This document shows, piece by piece, positions 37,713 through 45,879 of a stretch of DNA of 64,000 bases. The stretch is from JALZAQ01 sp038253885 (lineage in GTDB: Bacteria; Gemmatimonadota; Gemmatimonadetes; Gemmatimonadales; Gemmatimonadaceae), in the NCBI GenBank assembly GCA_038253885.1, contig JBBSGP010000004.1, positions 42,155 through 106,154 of the forward strand. The letters run 5' to 3'. Position 1 is the first letter of the stretch, and each line of letters starts with the position of its first letter. A program made the position numbers and the translations under genes. Below the pieces are notes generated by a model. It did no database searches. It was given only the letters and a program-made list of their open reading frames with translations, and had not been told where the DNA came from.

Positions 37713-38777
37713 CTACTCCTCGTCGTCGGGGGCGGCAGCAGCGGCGCGGCTCGGTGCCGTGCCCCAATCGGTCACTCGCACGCCTTCCGGCGACTCCTCG
37801 TAGCGCATCCCGAAGTTCAGGCCCTCGCGCTCGAGAAGGTCGGCAATCTCCTGGAGCGACTTCTTGCCGAAGTTCTTGACCTGCAGCATCTGCCCCTCGG
37901 TCTGGCGCACCAGGTCGCCAAGGGTGCGGATGTCGGAGTTCTTGAGCGAGTTCACCGACCGGACGGAGAGCTCCAGATCGTCGATGTTGCTCTTGAACAG
38001 CTGGAGCAGCCTGTTCCCATCGCCCGACGGATCGCCGCCGGTGAGCACGCTGCCCTGAGCGTGCGAGCCGAAGCTCGCGAAATACTGAAAATGCGTCTGG
38101 GAGAGAGCCGCGGCGTAGCTGACCGCTTCTTCGGGTGTGAGCGTGCCGTTGGTCTCGACCGTGAGCACGAGCCTGTCGTAGTCGGTGCGCTGGCCAACGC
38201 GCGTCTCGGCGACCGAGAAGTTGACGCGACGCACCGGATTGTAGATGGAATCGATCCGCACAAGATCCACGGGCAGTCCACGATCGACGGGATGCTGATC
38301 GGCCTCGACGTAACCGCGCCCCTTGTTCACGTACAGCTCGACGTTGATCTCCCGTTGGTCCTGCAGCGTGAACAGGTGATGTGTGCGGTCGTTGACGCTG
38401 ACGTTACCGGTCTCCTCGATGTCGCCCGCCGTCACCGGCCCCGCCTCGCTCTTGGTGATGCGGATGACGGTCTCATCCACCTCCTCGGCCAGCGAGAGCG
38501 TCAACGACTTCAGGTTCCCGATGATCTGGTGAACGTCCTCGACCACGCCGGGGATCGTCTGGTGCTCGTGGAGCACGCCGTCGATGCGGAACGCCCACAC
38601 GGCGGAGCCGCGGAGCGACGACAGCAGCATACGGCGCATCGCGTTGCCGAGCGTGTGGCCGAAGCCACGCTCGAGCGGCTGGAGCCGGAATTCCGCGACG
38701 TTGGGATTGTCTTCGCGCTTCGTCGCCTCGACGAGCTGCGGCCGGACGAGTCCGGAGAGATCGATTGCCTGTGCCAT
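37713..38777 (-). CDS. rpoA: DNA-directed RNA polymerase subunit alpha
   Basis: Alpha subunit that assembles the polymerase and contacts promoters and regulators. FRLQPLERGFGHTLGNAMRR is the dimerisation motif; the C-terminal domain has VNSLKNSDIRTLGDLVRQTE and LQVKNFGKKSLQEIADLLE. 354 residues with an acidic tail. GAGGAA precedes the ATG. An intrinsic terminator and other structure lie between it and rpsD. Confidence 0.98.
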   Translation of the reverse strand: MAQAIDLSGLVRPQLVEATKREDNPNVAEFRLQPLERGFGHTLGNAMRRMLLSSLRGSAVWAFRIDGVLHEHQTIPGVVEDVHQIIGNLKSLTLSLAEEVDETVIRITKSEAGPVTAGDIEETGNVSVNDRTHHLFTLQDQREINVELYVNKGRGYVEADQHPVDRGLPVDLVRIDSIYNPVRRVNFSVAETRVGQRTDYDRLVLTVETNGTLTPEEAVSYAAALSQTHFQYFASFGSHAQGSVLTGGDPSGDGNRLLQLFKSNIDDLELSVRSVNSLKNSDIRTLGDLVRQTEGQMLQVKNFGKKSLQEIADLLEREGLNFGMRYEESPEGVRVTDWGTAPSRAAAAAPDDEE

Positions 38778-38828
38778 GAGTTCCTCAAAAGGGTCGCACC
38801 GGCTTCCGCCGGCGACGCCTCACCCCGC

Positions 38829-38863
38829 CCTTGACGCGCGGTGAGCTCGTACGGGAGTCAAGG
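38829..38863 (-). promoter_or_regulatory. Inverted repeat in the rpsD-rpoA spacer
   Basis: CCTTGAC (38829-38835) and GTCAAGG (38857-38863) form a 7-base stem with a 21-base loop in the rpoA leader. A second small hairpin, CCGGC-GGAA-GCCGG, is nearer the rpoA start. The minus strand also offers TTGACT as a possible -35 here but no matching -10. Possible RNA control element; function inferred only from position. Confidence 0.35.
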
Positions 38864-38873
38864 TCCCGACCTG

Positions 38874-38930
38874 AAAAAAGGGGTGGAGTGCCGGCGAACG
38901 AGCGCGCCCGTACCGACTACCCAGCACCCC
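38874..38930 (-). terminator. Intrinsic terminator or attenuator after rpsD
   Basis: On the minus strand, a GC-rich stem (GGGGTGCTGG paired with CCGGCAC and CCCC, with a small bulge) ends in six T, TTTTTT, beginning 5 bases after the rpsD stop. It should reduce transcription of rpoA-rplQ-rpmB relative to the upstream ribosomal genes. Confidence 0.7.
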
Positions 38931-38935
38931 TCTCG

Positions 38936-39571
38936 CTACTTGCTGTACAGCTCCACGATGAGCTGTTCCTGGGCCGCGATCGGAATGTCGGTGCGACTCG
39001 GCCGCTCGAGCATCCGGCCGCTGAAGGTGTCCCGGTCGATCGCGATCCAGGAGAGCGGCGCTCCGCGCGACGATTGATCCATCGATGTCAGAATCGCGGC
39101 CTGCTCGCGCGATTTCGGGCGCACACGGATTTCCTGCCCCGGCTGCACGAGGAAGCTCGGGATGTCCACCTGCCGGCCGTTCACCTCGATGTGCCGGTGA
39201 CGAATCACCTGGCGAGCCGCCTTGCGACTGGGCGCGAATCCCATGCGATAGACGATGTTGTCCAGGCGGCTCTCCAGCGCGGCGAGCAGATTGTGCCCCG
39301 TGACGCCGGGCAGAGTGGTCACGCGCTCGAATGTATTGCGGAACTGACGCTCGCTGACCGCGTAGATGCGTTTGACCTTCTGCTTCTCACGAAGCTGCTT
39401 GGAGTATTCCGACGACTTCCGGCGCCTCGCCGTGGTCTGCCCGTGCTGGCCGGGAGCGTACGGCCGGCGCTCGACCGGGCACTTCTCGGTGAAGCATTTC
39501 GTGCCCTTGAGAAAGAGCTTGGTCCCTTCGCGACGGCACTGCCGGCAGCTCGGACCCGTGTAACGCGACAT
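38936..39571 (-). CDS. rpsD: 30S ribosomal protein S4
   Basis: MSRYTGPSCRQCRREGTKLF and KGTKCFTEKC supply four Cys, the zinc-binding form of S4; RRPYAPGQHGQTTARRRKSS and an S4 RNA-binding domain (LVQPGQEIRVRPKS) follow. 211 residues. Four bases behind rpsK. In E. coli S4 represses the alpha operon, which makes the structured spacer downstream worth noting. Confidence 0.98.
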   Translation of the reverse strand: MSRYTGPSCRQCRREGTKLFLKGTKCFTEKCPVERRPYAPGQHGQTTARRRKSSEYSKQLREKQKVKRIYAVSERQFRNTFERVTTLPGVTGHNLLAALESRLDNIVYRMGFAPSRKAARQVIRHRHIEVNGRQVDIPSFLVQPGQEIRVRPKSREQAAILTSMDQSSRGAPLSWIAIDRDTFSGRMLERPSRTDIPIAAQEQLIVELYSK

Positions 39572-39574
39572 GGC

Positions 39575-39967
39575 TCAGACCCTCCGTCGCTTGGGGGGGC
39601 GGCAGCCGTTGTGCGGAATCGGCGTGACATCCTTGATCGAGCGGATCTGGAGACCAGCCGCCGCCAGCGCCTGGATGGCCGACTCGCGACCCGATCCGGG
39701 ACCCTGGACGCGCACGTGCACTCGCTTGACTCCCAGCCCCAACGCTTCGCGCGCGCAGCCTTCGGCGGCCACCGTCGCGGCGAACGGAGTGGACTTCTTG
39801 GATCCCTTGAATCCCGCCTTGCCCGCGGACGACCAGGACACCGTGTTGCCGTGCATGTCGGTGATTGTCACGATCATGTTGTTGAACGTCGCGTTGACGT
39901 GGGCAATCCCTTCGGATTCCACAACACGCTTCGATTTCTTCGACGAGCCAGCTTTCGCAGTTGCCAT
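39575..39967 (-). CDS. rpsK: 30S ribosomal protein S11
   Basis: GIAHVNATFNNMIVTITDMH and the C-terminal VTPIPHNGCRPPKRRRV are diagnostic. 130 residues. Fourteen bases after rpsM, the standard order rpsM-rpsK-rpsD-rpoA. Confidence 0.98.
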   Translation of the reverse strand: MATAKAGSSKKSKRVVESEGIAHVNATFNNMIVTITDMHGNTVSWSSAGKAGFKGSKKSTPFAATVAAEGCAREALGLGVKRVHVRVQGPGSGRESAIQALAAAGLQIRSIKDVTPIPHNGCRPPKRRRV

Positions 39968-39981
39968 GAATGACCCGGGTG

Positions 39982-40359
39982 CTATTTCGTGACTTTCTTC
40001 TTGCCGGCGATGGCGCGGCGTGGACCTTTCTTGGTGCGCGCATTCGTGTGCGTCCTCTGCCCGCGAACCGGCAGACCGCGCCGGTGTCGAATGCCGCGGT
40101 ACGATCCGATATCCATCAGCCGCTTGATGTTCATCGCGACTTCCGTGCGGAGCGCACCCTCGACGCGATGATCACGCTCGATGGCCTGGCGCAACCGGTT
40201 CACATCGGCGTCCGTGAGATCGCGAACACGCAGCTCCGCGTTCACACCGGCCTCGGCGACGATCTTGCGTGCGATCGCGCGGCCGATGCCGAAGATGTAC
40301 GTCAATCCGATCTCGACCTTCTTCTCTCTCGGGAGATCGACGCCTGCGATGCGTGCCAT
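39982..40359 (-). CDS. rpsM: 30S ribosomal protein S13
   Basis: Starts MARIAGVDLPREKKVEIGLT and carries the C-terminal RGIRHRRGLPVRGQRTHTNA. 125 residues, normal. Six bases behind rpmJ. Confidence 0.98.
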   Translation of the reverse strand: MARIAGVDLPREKKVEIGLTYIFGIGRAIARKIVAEAGVNAELRVRDLTDADVNRLRQAIERDHRVEGALRTEVAMNIKRLMDIGSYRGIRHRRGLPVRGQRTHTNARTKKGPRRAIAGKKKVTK

Positions 40360-40365
40360 ATGAAA

Positions 40366-40482
40366 TCAGCCCTGACGCTGCTTGTGCTTGGGGTTGCGCT
40401 TGCAGATGATGCGAGTCACGCCGTTGCGCTTGACGACTTTGCAGTGCTCGCAGATCGGCTTCACGCTGCTGCGGACTTTCAC
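40366..40482 (-). CDS. rpmJ: 50S ribosomal protein L36
   Basis: A 38-residue gene starting with GTG: MKVRSSVKPICEHCKVVKRN, then GVTRIICKRNPKHKQRQG. The Cys/Cys/Cys/His set is the zinc ribbon of the usual L36 form. GTGGAG lies upstream as ribosome site. First gene of the alpha operon here; infA, often its neighbour, is absent. Confidence 0.97.
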   Translation of the reverse strand: MKVRSSVKPICEHCKVVKRNGVTRIICKRNPKHKQRQG

Positions 40483-40528
40483 ACGCGCTCCACGATCCTA
40501 AACGTGATAATTTTGGGCCAAGACATTT

Positions 40529-40557
40529 AAAATAATTGACTTAGAGAGCACACGCAA
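40529..40557 (-). promoter_or_regulatory. Promoter of the rpmJ-rpsM-rpsK-rpsD-rpoA-rplQ-rpmB operon
   Basis: In a sharply AT-rich island (40490-40550), the minus strand reads -35 TTGCGT (40552-40557), 17-base spacer, -10 TATTTT (40529-40534). Start would be near 40522, about 40 bases before rpmJ. The hexamers are imperfect but spacing and location are right. Confidence 0.5.
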
Positions 40558-40577
40558 GCCTCGTGGGCCGCGCGTGC

Positions 40578-41270
40578 TCAGAGTGGCGCGATCGACGACT
40601 GGATCGCCTCCAGCGCCGCCGCCGGATCGGCCGCCTCCGTCACCGGCCGCCCGACCACCAGATAGCTCGCTCCATCGCGCGCCGCGGCGTCGGCCGTCAC
40701 CGTTCTCGCTTGATCGTTCAACGCGGCCCCAACGGCGCGGATGCCCGGCACCAGAAGCTCCAGTCGCTCACCATGGCGGGAACGCACGGCGCGCAGCTCC
40801 GATCCCCCGCACACGATGCCGCTCACACCCGCTGACACCGCCAGCTCGGCCAGTCGCAGCACCTCCGCTTCCGGCGACTCGACCGGCCGGCCCCAGACCT
40901 CCGAGACAGCGTTCCCGTCGAGCGAGGTCAGGAGCGTGACGGCCAGAACGCGGCAATCGCCGCCCGCCCCGTCGACGGCGGCCTCGAGCATGGCTCGGCC
41001 ACCGGACGCATGCACAGACAGCAGCGCCGCTCCCATCCCGGCTGCAGCCCGGGCCGCGCCCCGTACCGTGTTCGGGATGTCGTGGAGCTTCAGGTCCAGA
41101 AAAACCCTCTTGCTCCGGTACCGCAGCATCTCCACTGCCTGAGGACCGGCGGCCGAAAAGAGCTGGAGGCCGACCTTGTAGAATTCGCAACGCTCATCGA
41201 GACGGTCCACCAGCGCTTCCGCCAACGACAGGGAGGGCACATCGAGAGCAACGATGACGGGAGGAATCAC
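40578..41270 (-). CDS. pyrF: Orotidine 5'-phosphate decarboxylase
   Basis: Last step of UMP synthesis. PPVIVALDVPSLSLAEALVD, then FYKVGLQLF and the catalytic FLDLKLHDIPNTV, ending with GASYLVVGRPVTEAADP. 230 residues, normal. GTG start overlapping the pyrD stop (GTGA). Adjacent pyrD supplies the preceding step. Confidence 0.97.
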   Translation of the reverse strand: MIPPVIVALDVPSLSLAEALVDRLDERCEFYKVGLQLFSAAGPQAVEMLRYRSKRVFLDLKLHDIPNTVRGAARAAAGMGAALLSVHASGGRAMLEAAVDGAGGDCRVLAVTLLTSLDGNAVSEVWGRPVESPEAEVLRLAELAVSAGVSGIVCGGSELRAVRSRHGERLELLVPGIRAVGAALNDQARTVTADAAARDGASYLVVGRPVTEAADPAAALEAIQSSIAPL

Positions 41271-42232
41271 GCCGGCCCTCGCACGGCTCCGATGAGCGAC
41301 GCGATCGACGCCACGTCATGGTCACGACACCACCTCTCGAGCTCGCGGACGATCCGCGCCGGCGCACGAGGATCGCGTAGCGCCGCCGTGCCAACGCCCA
41401 CCAGCGAGGCTCCGGCCATCAGGTATTGCACAACATCCTCCCCGCGCGAGACGCCCCCGACCCCGATCAGCGGAACCGACACCGCACGGCTGACCTTCCA
41501 GGTCGCGAGCACGCCGACGGGAAGCAGACCGGCGCCGCTCACGCCGCCGCTCCCGAAGCCGAGAGCCGGCCGTCGCTCTTCGACATCGATCACCAGACCT
41601 GGGATTGTGTTCACGAGAGTGATACCATCCGCTCCCGCGTCCACGGCCCGGCGGGCCGCGCCTTCCAGATCGGTCAGCATCGGTGAGAGCTTCACGAACA
41701 GCGGCCGCCGTGTTGCGTCGCGCGCGCCGGCGACCACGGCGGCGAGTGCGGTCGGGTCAGCACCGAACTCGAGCCCGCCCGCCTTGACGTTCGGACAGCT
41801 CACGTTCAGCTCGAACGCGTCGATCCCTCGAGTACCGTCCAGTCCGGCGACCACGTCCGCATAATCCTCGATGGTGTCTCCCACAACATTCACGATCACC
41901 CGCGTCCCCGCGGCATGGTCGGCGAGCCACGGGATGTCGTGTGAGCGCACGGAGTCCAGTCCGGGATTCGCCAGCCCAACCGCGTTGATCATGCCGCCGG
42001 AAAACTCGGCCACTCTGGGGGCGGGCGCTCCGTGACGCGGTTTCGGGCTGACCGCCTTGGTGACCAGGCCGCCGAGGGCGTCGAGCGGCATCACTTTTTC
42101 CAACTCCCTTCCGTACGCTGCGGTTCCGGCCGCCAGCACCACCGGATTGCGAAAACGGAGACCGACCACCTCGCTCGAGAGCAACCCGTCCACCTTCCCG
42201 TCCCCAGCCCCGTCGCGTCTCGCTCGGCTCAT
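41267..42232 (-). CDS. pyrD: Dihydroorotate dehydrogenase, class 1B type
   Basis: Oxidises dihydroorotate to orotate. RFRNPVVLAAGTAAYGRE at the start, FELNVSCPNVKAGGLEFGAD with the catalytic Cys of class 1 enzymes, then FVKLSPMLTDLEGAARRA and VPLIGVGGVSRGEDVVQYLM for FMN binding. 321 residues. The class 1B partner PyrK is not in the window. The ATG at 42232 overlaps the preceding stop (ATGA); the long upstream open frame is spurious. Confidence 0.95.
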   Translation of the reverse strand: MSRARRDGAGDGKVDGLLSSEVVGLRFRNPVVLAAGTAAYGRELEKVMPLDALGGLVTKAVSPKPRHGAPAPRVAEFSGGMINAVGLANPGLDSVRSHDIPWLADHAAGTRVIVNVVGDTIEDYADVVAGLDGTRGIDAFELNVSCPNVKAGGLEFGADPTALAAVVAGARDATRRPLFVKLSPMLTDLEGAARRAVDAGADGITLVNTIPGLVIDVEERRPALGFGSGGVSGAGLLPVGVLATWKVSRAVSVPLIGVGGVSRGEDVVQYLMAGASLVGVGTAALRDPRAPARIVRELERWCRDHDVASIASLIGAVRGPA

Positions 42233-43866
42233 TGCGGCCGGGCCGGTGTGCTCTGCGTCGAGTTGAAGGTGCAGCGCGACAGGGCGGGAAGCAGGGCGAG
42301 ATCGGCGCCGCTTGTCTGAGCGCCAGCGGCCTGACCGGTGCCCGGCGTGACGAACGTCCCGCGCTGCGCCGGCGGCGCTGGGGGAGGAGCACTTCCGGGA
42401 ATCCCGGGAGGAAGATTCGGAGTTGTGGGCGCGCCTGGTGACCCGGGTGTACCGCTCGCACCCGCTTGGGCACGTGTTCCATTCGAAGCGGCGGTCGCGA
42501 GCGCGCCCTGCGCGTTGGCCGGAGGCGGGTGAAGCTTGCGAAGGCTGTCCGCGTAGCAGGGCGTGGTGACGGTCCACATCTGCATCAGGAGGTTGTCCGC
42601 CTGCGCATACCGCTCGAGCGAGGCACTGTCTCCACGCGTCAGCAGCGCCGCGTACGGAGAGGTCGGAAAGACCTCGATCAGCCGGCGCTGATAGGTTTCG
42701 GCGGATTCCGGACGCACCGCGGCCGCCGCCAGCAGAGCCTTGGGGGCTATGATACCACGGGGATAGCTGCTGGCGACGCGCTTGAAGAGCGTGTGCGCCA
42801 AGGCGTACGCGCGAAGGCTGTCCCGCGCCACCTCGCCGGCGAGGAACAGTGCCGCTCCGGTGAAATCCGTCCGGTCCTCGAGCATCTTCACCAGCAGCAG
42901 CTCGTCCTCGAGATGCTGCTGCGCGGGCGTCAGGCTGTTCCGCTCCCGGTTGGCCCTGATCGCGTTCTCGACGTCCACCAGCGACTCGAGCGCACCAAGG
43001 GAGGTCAGGGTAAGACGCGCTCCGGCATCACGGCCAATAGTGGAGTCGCGGGCGAGCCGCTGGGCGAGCGCATAATGTCCGCGCGCCAGGGAGTCGGCGT
43101 GCTCGCCGACCCAGAGATCCCCCACCAGCACGTGAAGGCGAGCACGGCTCAGGGCCGAGAGACGCGAAGCATCGTACAGGCCCATGAGACGCTCGACGCT
43201 GTTGCTCCGTCCGGCGCGCCAGAACTCCCCGAACAGCTCCGCTGGATTGCCCGCGTCGTCGCCACTGCGAGCGCGGCGTGCGAGCAGCGATTCCGCCGGT
43301 GCGTAGCGCTGCTGCGACAGATAGGCGGCTGCCAGCTCCCATTCGGCGGCGCTCGCGTCCGCACGGCGGAGGTAGGCAAGAGCAGTATCCGTCTCGCCGA
43401 GTGCGATCGCCGAGCGGGCCGCCCAGAGCGCGGCTTCACTCGCCACGCGGTGATCTCGCGCGCCCAACAGCGGAACCAGCACCTGTCGGGCCGAGCTGTA
43501 ATGTCCTTGCTGTGTCAGGCACCCCCCGAGCGCGAGCGCGGCTCGGTCGCGCCGGTCGCGGGGTTGCGCGTCGAGAGTGAGATACGACTCGAGACGGGAC
43601 ACCCCTTTGGCGCAGTCTCCCGCCAGAGCCCACCCTCGCCCGGCGAGATAGAGGGCGTCGCTGCGCCAGCGGCCTTTGCCGTATCGCACGAGCACCGTTT
43701 CCGCTTTGAGTGCAGCGGTACCGTAATAGCCCTGGGCCTCTGAGCCGTGACCCGTCCGAGCCGCCTTGTCGCCCCGCTTCTCCGCTTGTCGGGCGTTGTA
43801 GATGCCGTTGAAATACGCGCAGCCCGAGCACGCCAGTAGCAACGCGAGCTGCGCACCACGTCTCAT
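42229..43866 (-). CDS. Large TPR-type lipoprotein
   Basis: Function unknown. MRRGAQLALLLACSG followed by the lipobox Cys marks a lipoprotein. About 400 residues of TPR-like helices follow (for example AEKRGDKAARTGHGSEAQGY, GRGWALAGDCAKGVSRLESY, TAYAL-like AYALAHTLFKRVASSYPRG). The last 110 residues are low-complexity Ala/Gly/Pro-rich. Similar periplasmic TPR lipoproteins take part in envelope assembly. Overlaps pyrD at its stop and the amidase gene at its start. Confidence 0.8.
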   Translation of the reverse strand: MRRGAQLALLLACSGCAYFNGIYNARQAEKRGDKAARTGHGSEAQGYYGTAALKAETVLVRYGKGRWRSDALYLAGRGWALAGDCAKGVSRLESYLTLDAQPRDRRDRAALALGGCLTQQGHYSSARQVLVPLLGARDHRVASEAALWAARSAIALGETDTALAYLRRADASAAEWELAAAYLSQQRYAPAESLLARRARSGDDAGNPAELFGEFWRAGRSNSVERLMGLYDASRLSALSRARLHVLVGDLWVGEHADSLARGHYALAQRLARDSTIGRDAGARLTLTSLGALESLVDVENAIRANRERNSLTPAQQHLEDELLLVKMLEDRTDFTGAALFLAGEVARDSLRAYALAHTLFKRVASSYPRGIIAPKALLAAAAVRPESAETYQRRLIEVFPTSPYAALLTRGDSASLERYAQADNLLMQMWTVTTPCYADSLRKLHPPPANAQGALATAASNGTRAQAGASGTPGSPGAPTTPNLPPGIPGSAPPPAPPAQRGTFVTPGTGQAAGAQTSGADLALLPALSRCTFNSTQSTPARPQ

Positions 43867-45062
43867 CGCGAACCCGAGCCGAGCCGCCGGTCGTACCGGT
43901 CCAGATACTCCACCGTCGCGTCGGCGATCGCGCCAGCGATCTCGGTCTGGCGACGAGGATCGGCGAGAAAGCGTGATTCCTCGGCGTTGGTACCGAATCC
44001 GATCTCCACCAGCACGGCCGGCATGTACGCCGTGACCAAGACGCGAAAGCCCGCTTGCTTCACGCCCCGATCGGGTCCGGGATGCATGTGGCCCAGGCTC
44101 CGCTCGATCAGCGCGGCCAGTTCCCCGGATTCGCGCAGATGCTCGTTCTGCGCCATATCGTTGATGATGAAATTGAGAGGGTCGCCCTGAGACGCGGCAG
44201 CGCCGGTCTCGAAGCGGATCGCCTCGTTCTCCATTCGCTCGACCCGGCGGTCATCTTCCGTCTTGGCCTCCGCCAGAAAATATGTCTCGAAGCCTCGCGC
44301 TCTCTCCGGTCGCACCCACTGCAGGTTGGCGGCGTTCACGTGGATCGACACGAACACATCGCCGTGAAAGTCGTTGGCGAGGCGACCCCGGTCCGAGAGC
44401 GCGATGAGTGTATCGGTGGTGCGGGTCATCAGGACATCGACGCCGCGACCTCGGAGGTTCGCGGCCAGCTTCTGCGAGACCGAGAGCGTGATGTCCTTCT
44501 CATCGATCTTGGGCCACGCACCGATCGGCCCGCTCATTCCATGATCCGGGCCGCCGTGACCGGCGTCGACGACCACGCGACGGGCGCGGCCGGTACGCCG
44601 CGCCGCGCGCGCGCCAGTGCGGTTGCCGGAGGAGAGAGTGACGCTCCGCGCCGGCAAGGCGCTTTCCGTCCCCCACCGTAGCTCGACCCGCCGCCGGTCG
44701 TACACGAGGTGGCCAGGCGCGAGACGCGGAAGCAGGTCGGTGACGACCTGCAACGGAACGAACAGGTGGCCGTCCCGCGAGAACGGAGCCCGCGCCAACG
44801 GAAATATCATGTTGCCCTGGCGCGCGTATGGCGCTAGCTCCACCAGCTCGAGCTCGGTGCCGGCTATGCCGACAAGGACGTGGCCCACTCCAGCGGGCCG
44901 GACGGACAGAGGAATCACCGGGCCCAGCTGATCGATTGGTACCATCGAGCCAGTCGGCGTCATCGTGATCGGGATGCTCGACTGGCTTCCAGGCGCATGC
45001 AGGGCCAGCGCGGCCGCAGCGGGAGAAGCGAGCTGCATCGCCAGCAGCGCCAGCGCGATCAT
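43863..45062 (-). CDS. N-acetylmuramoyl-L-alanine amidase (Amidase_3)
   Basis: Periplasmic zinc amidase that cuts the peptide from peptidoglycan. Signal peptide (MIALALLAMQLASPAAAA), an N-terminal beta domain with a copper-amine-oxidase-like segment (FVPLQVVTDLLPRLAPG), and the catalytic domain: VVVDAGHGGPDHG (zinc His), PKIDEKDITLSVSQKLA (Glu), FVSIHVNAANLQW (His) and AVLVEIGFGTN (catalytic Glu). 399 residues. Its start overlaps the smpB stop. Confidence 0.95.
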   Translation of the reverse strand: MIALALLAMQLASPAAAALALHAPGSQSSIPITMTPTGSMVPIDQLGPVIPLSVRPAGVGHVLVGIAGTELELVELAPYARQGNMIFPLARAPFSRDGHLFVPLQVVTDLLPRLAPGHLVYDRRRVELRWGTESALPARSVTLSSGNRTGARAARRTGRARRVVVDAGHGGPDHGMSGPIGAWPKIDEKDITLSVSQKLAANLRGRGVDVLMTRTTDTLIALSDRGRLANDFHGDVFVSIHVNAANLQWVRPERARGFETYFLAEAKTEDDRRVERMENEAIRFETGAAASQGDPLNFIINDMAQNEHLRESGELAALIERSLGHMHPGPDRGVKQAGFRVLVTAYMPAVLVEIGFGTNAEESRFLADPRRQTEIAGAIADATVEYLDRYDRRLGSGSR

Positions 45063-45529
45063 CTGGTGCGCGCCGCGCGCGCCATGTCGCGCTCGTCCTC
45101 TCGACGCTTCTGGTCGGCGCGCTTGTCGTGGAGCTGCTTACCCCGGGCGAGCGCCACCGTCACCTTCGCTTTGCCTCGCGTGAAGTACAGATCCAGAGGT
45201 ATGAGGGTGAGCCCCTGCCGCTCGACCGCCCCGATCAGCTTGCGGATCTCCTTCTTGTGGAGCAGGAGCTTTCGGGTGCGGGTCGGCTCGTGATTGAATT
45301 GATTCCCCTGATCGTAGGGCGAGATGTGCAGGTTCAGCAGGAAAACCTCTCCCGCCTGCACGATTGCGTAGGCGTCGGCCATCGTCACCTTCGCGGCTCG
45401 AAGCGACTTGACTTCGGTGCCGGTCAGCACGAGGCCGGCCTCCCACGTCTCCAGGATGTGGTAGTCATGGCGCGCCCGTTTGTTCCTGGCGACGCTCTGG
45501 CGCTGCTCGTCCGGCGGGGTGGCGATCAC
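45059..45529 (-). CDS. smpB: SsrA-binding protein SmpB
   Basis: tmRNA partner in trans-translation. ARHDYHILETWEAGLVLTGT, EVKSLRAAKVTMADAYAIV and KLLLHKKEIRKLIGAVERQG match the family, ending in the basic tail KRADQKRREDERDMARAART that enters the mRNA channel. 156 residues; GTG start. First gene of the series smpB-amidase-TPR lipoprotein-pyrD-pyrF. No ssrA gene was seen in the window. Confidence 0.97.
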   Translation of the reverse strand: MIATPPDEQRQSVARNKRARHDYHILETWEAGLVLTGTEVKSLRAAKVTMADAYAIVQAGEVFLLNLHISPYDQGNQFNHEPTRTRKLLLHKKEIRKLIGAVERQGLTLIPLDLYFTRGKAKVTVALARGKQLHDKRADQKRREDERDMARAARTR

Positions 45530-45621
45530 AGGTTGAGAGGGGGTCTCACCGGAAGGCGGGAATGTCGCGCGCCAGGAGCAACTTAGACAGAGCGCTCAGG
45601 CCAAGCAACTACAGTCGCGCG

Positions 45622-45650
45622 TTGACTTTGCGCCCCTGCCCGGCTAGTTT
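45622..45650 (+). promoter_or_regulatory. Possible promoter of the tRNA-Leu gene
   Basis: Plus strand: -35 TTGACT (45622-45627), 17-base spacer, -10 TAGTTT (45645-45650). The -35 is good and the -10 poor. A start near 45657 would leave about 83 bases before the tRNA, containing a strong hairpin. Confidence 0.35.
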
Positions 45651-45658
45651 CCGACCAG

Positions 45659-45689
45659 TCGCCGGCGGGCCTTCGGGCAGCGCCGGCGA
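45659..45689 (+). repeat. Stable hairpin in the leader before tRNA-Leu
   Basis: Nine-base stem TCGCCGGCG/CGCCGGCGA enclosing a second stem GCC-TTCG-GGC with a TTCG tetraloop. No T-tract. Could be a processing element of the pre-tRNA or the end of a transcript coming from elsewhere. Confidence 0.5.
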
Positions 45690-45739
45690 TGTGGCATCGC
45701 GGCGGATCGGCGGGAGTTGACTGCGGCGGGATGCTCCTC

Positions 45740-45823
45740 GCTCAGATGGCGGAATTGGTATACGCGCATGGCTCAGGACCATGTGGCAGCAATGCCGTGG
45801 GGGTTCGAGTCCCCCTCTGAGCA
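45740..45823 (+). tRNA. tRNA-Leu (anticodon CAG)
   Basis: Acceptor arms GCTCAGA and TCTGAGC pair perfectly with discriminator A. The anticodon stem CATGG/CCATG holds loop CTCAGGA with anticodon CAG, reading CUG. The variable arm is long and forms its own stem (TGGCA/TGCCG region), as in class II tRNAs. The T arm GGGGG-TTCGAGT-CCCCC is standard. CCA is not encoded. The only plus-strand gene between 522 and 63128. Confidence 0.97.
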
Positions 45824-45830
45824 CTCCTGA

Positions 45831-45863
45831 GAAACGGGCGACACTCGCGGTGTCGTCCGTTTC
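45831..45863 (+). terminator. Terminator after tRNA-Leu, probably bidirectional
   Basis: Fourteen-base stem GAAACGGGCGACAC paired with GTGTCGTCCGTTTC (one G-U), loop TCGCG, followed by TTCTTCG. It lies 7 bases past the tRNA and 16 bases before the stop of the convergent minus-strand gene, so may serve both. Confidence 0.8.
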
Positions 45864-45879
45864 TTCGCGAGAAGACCGG

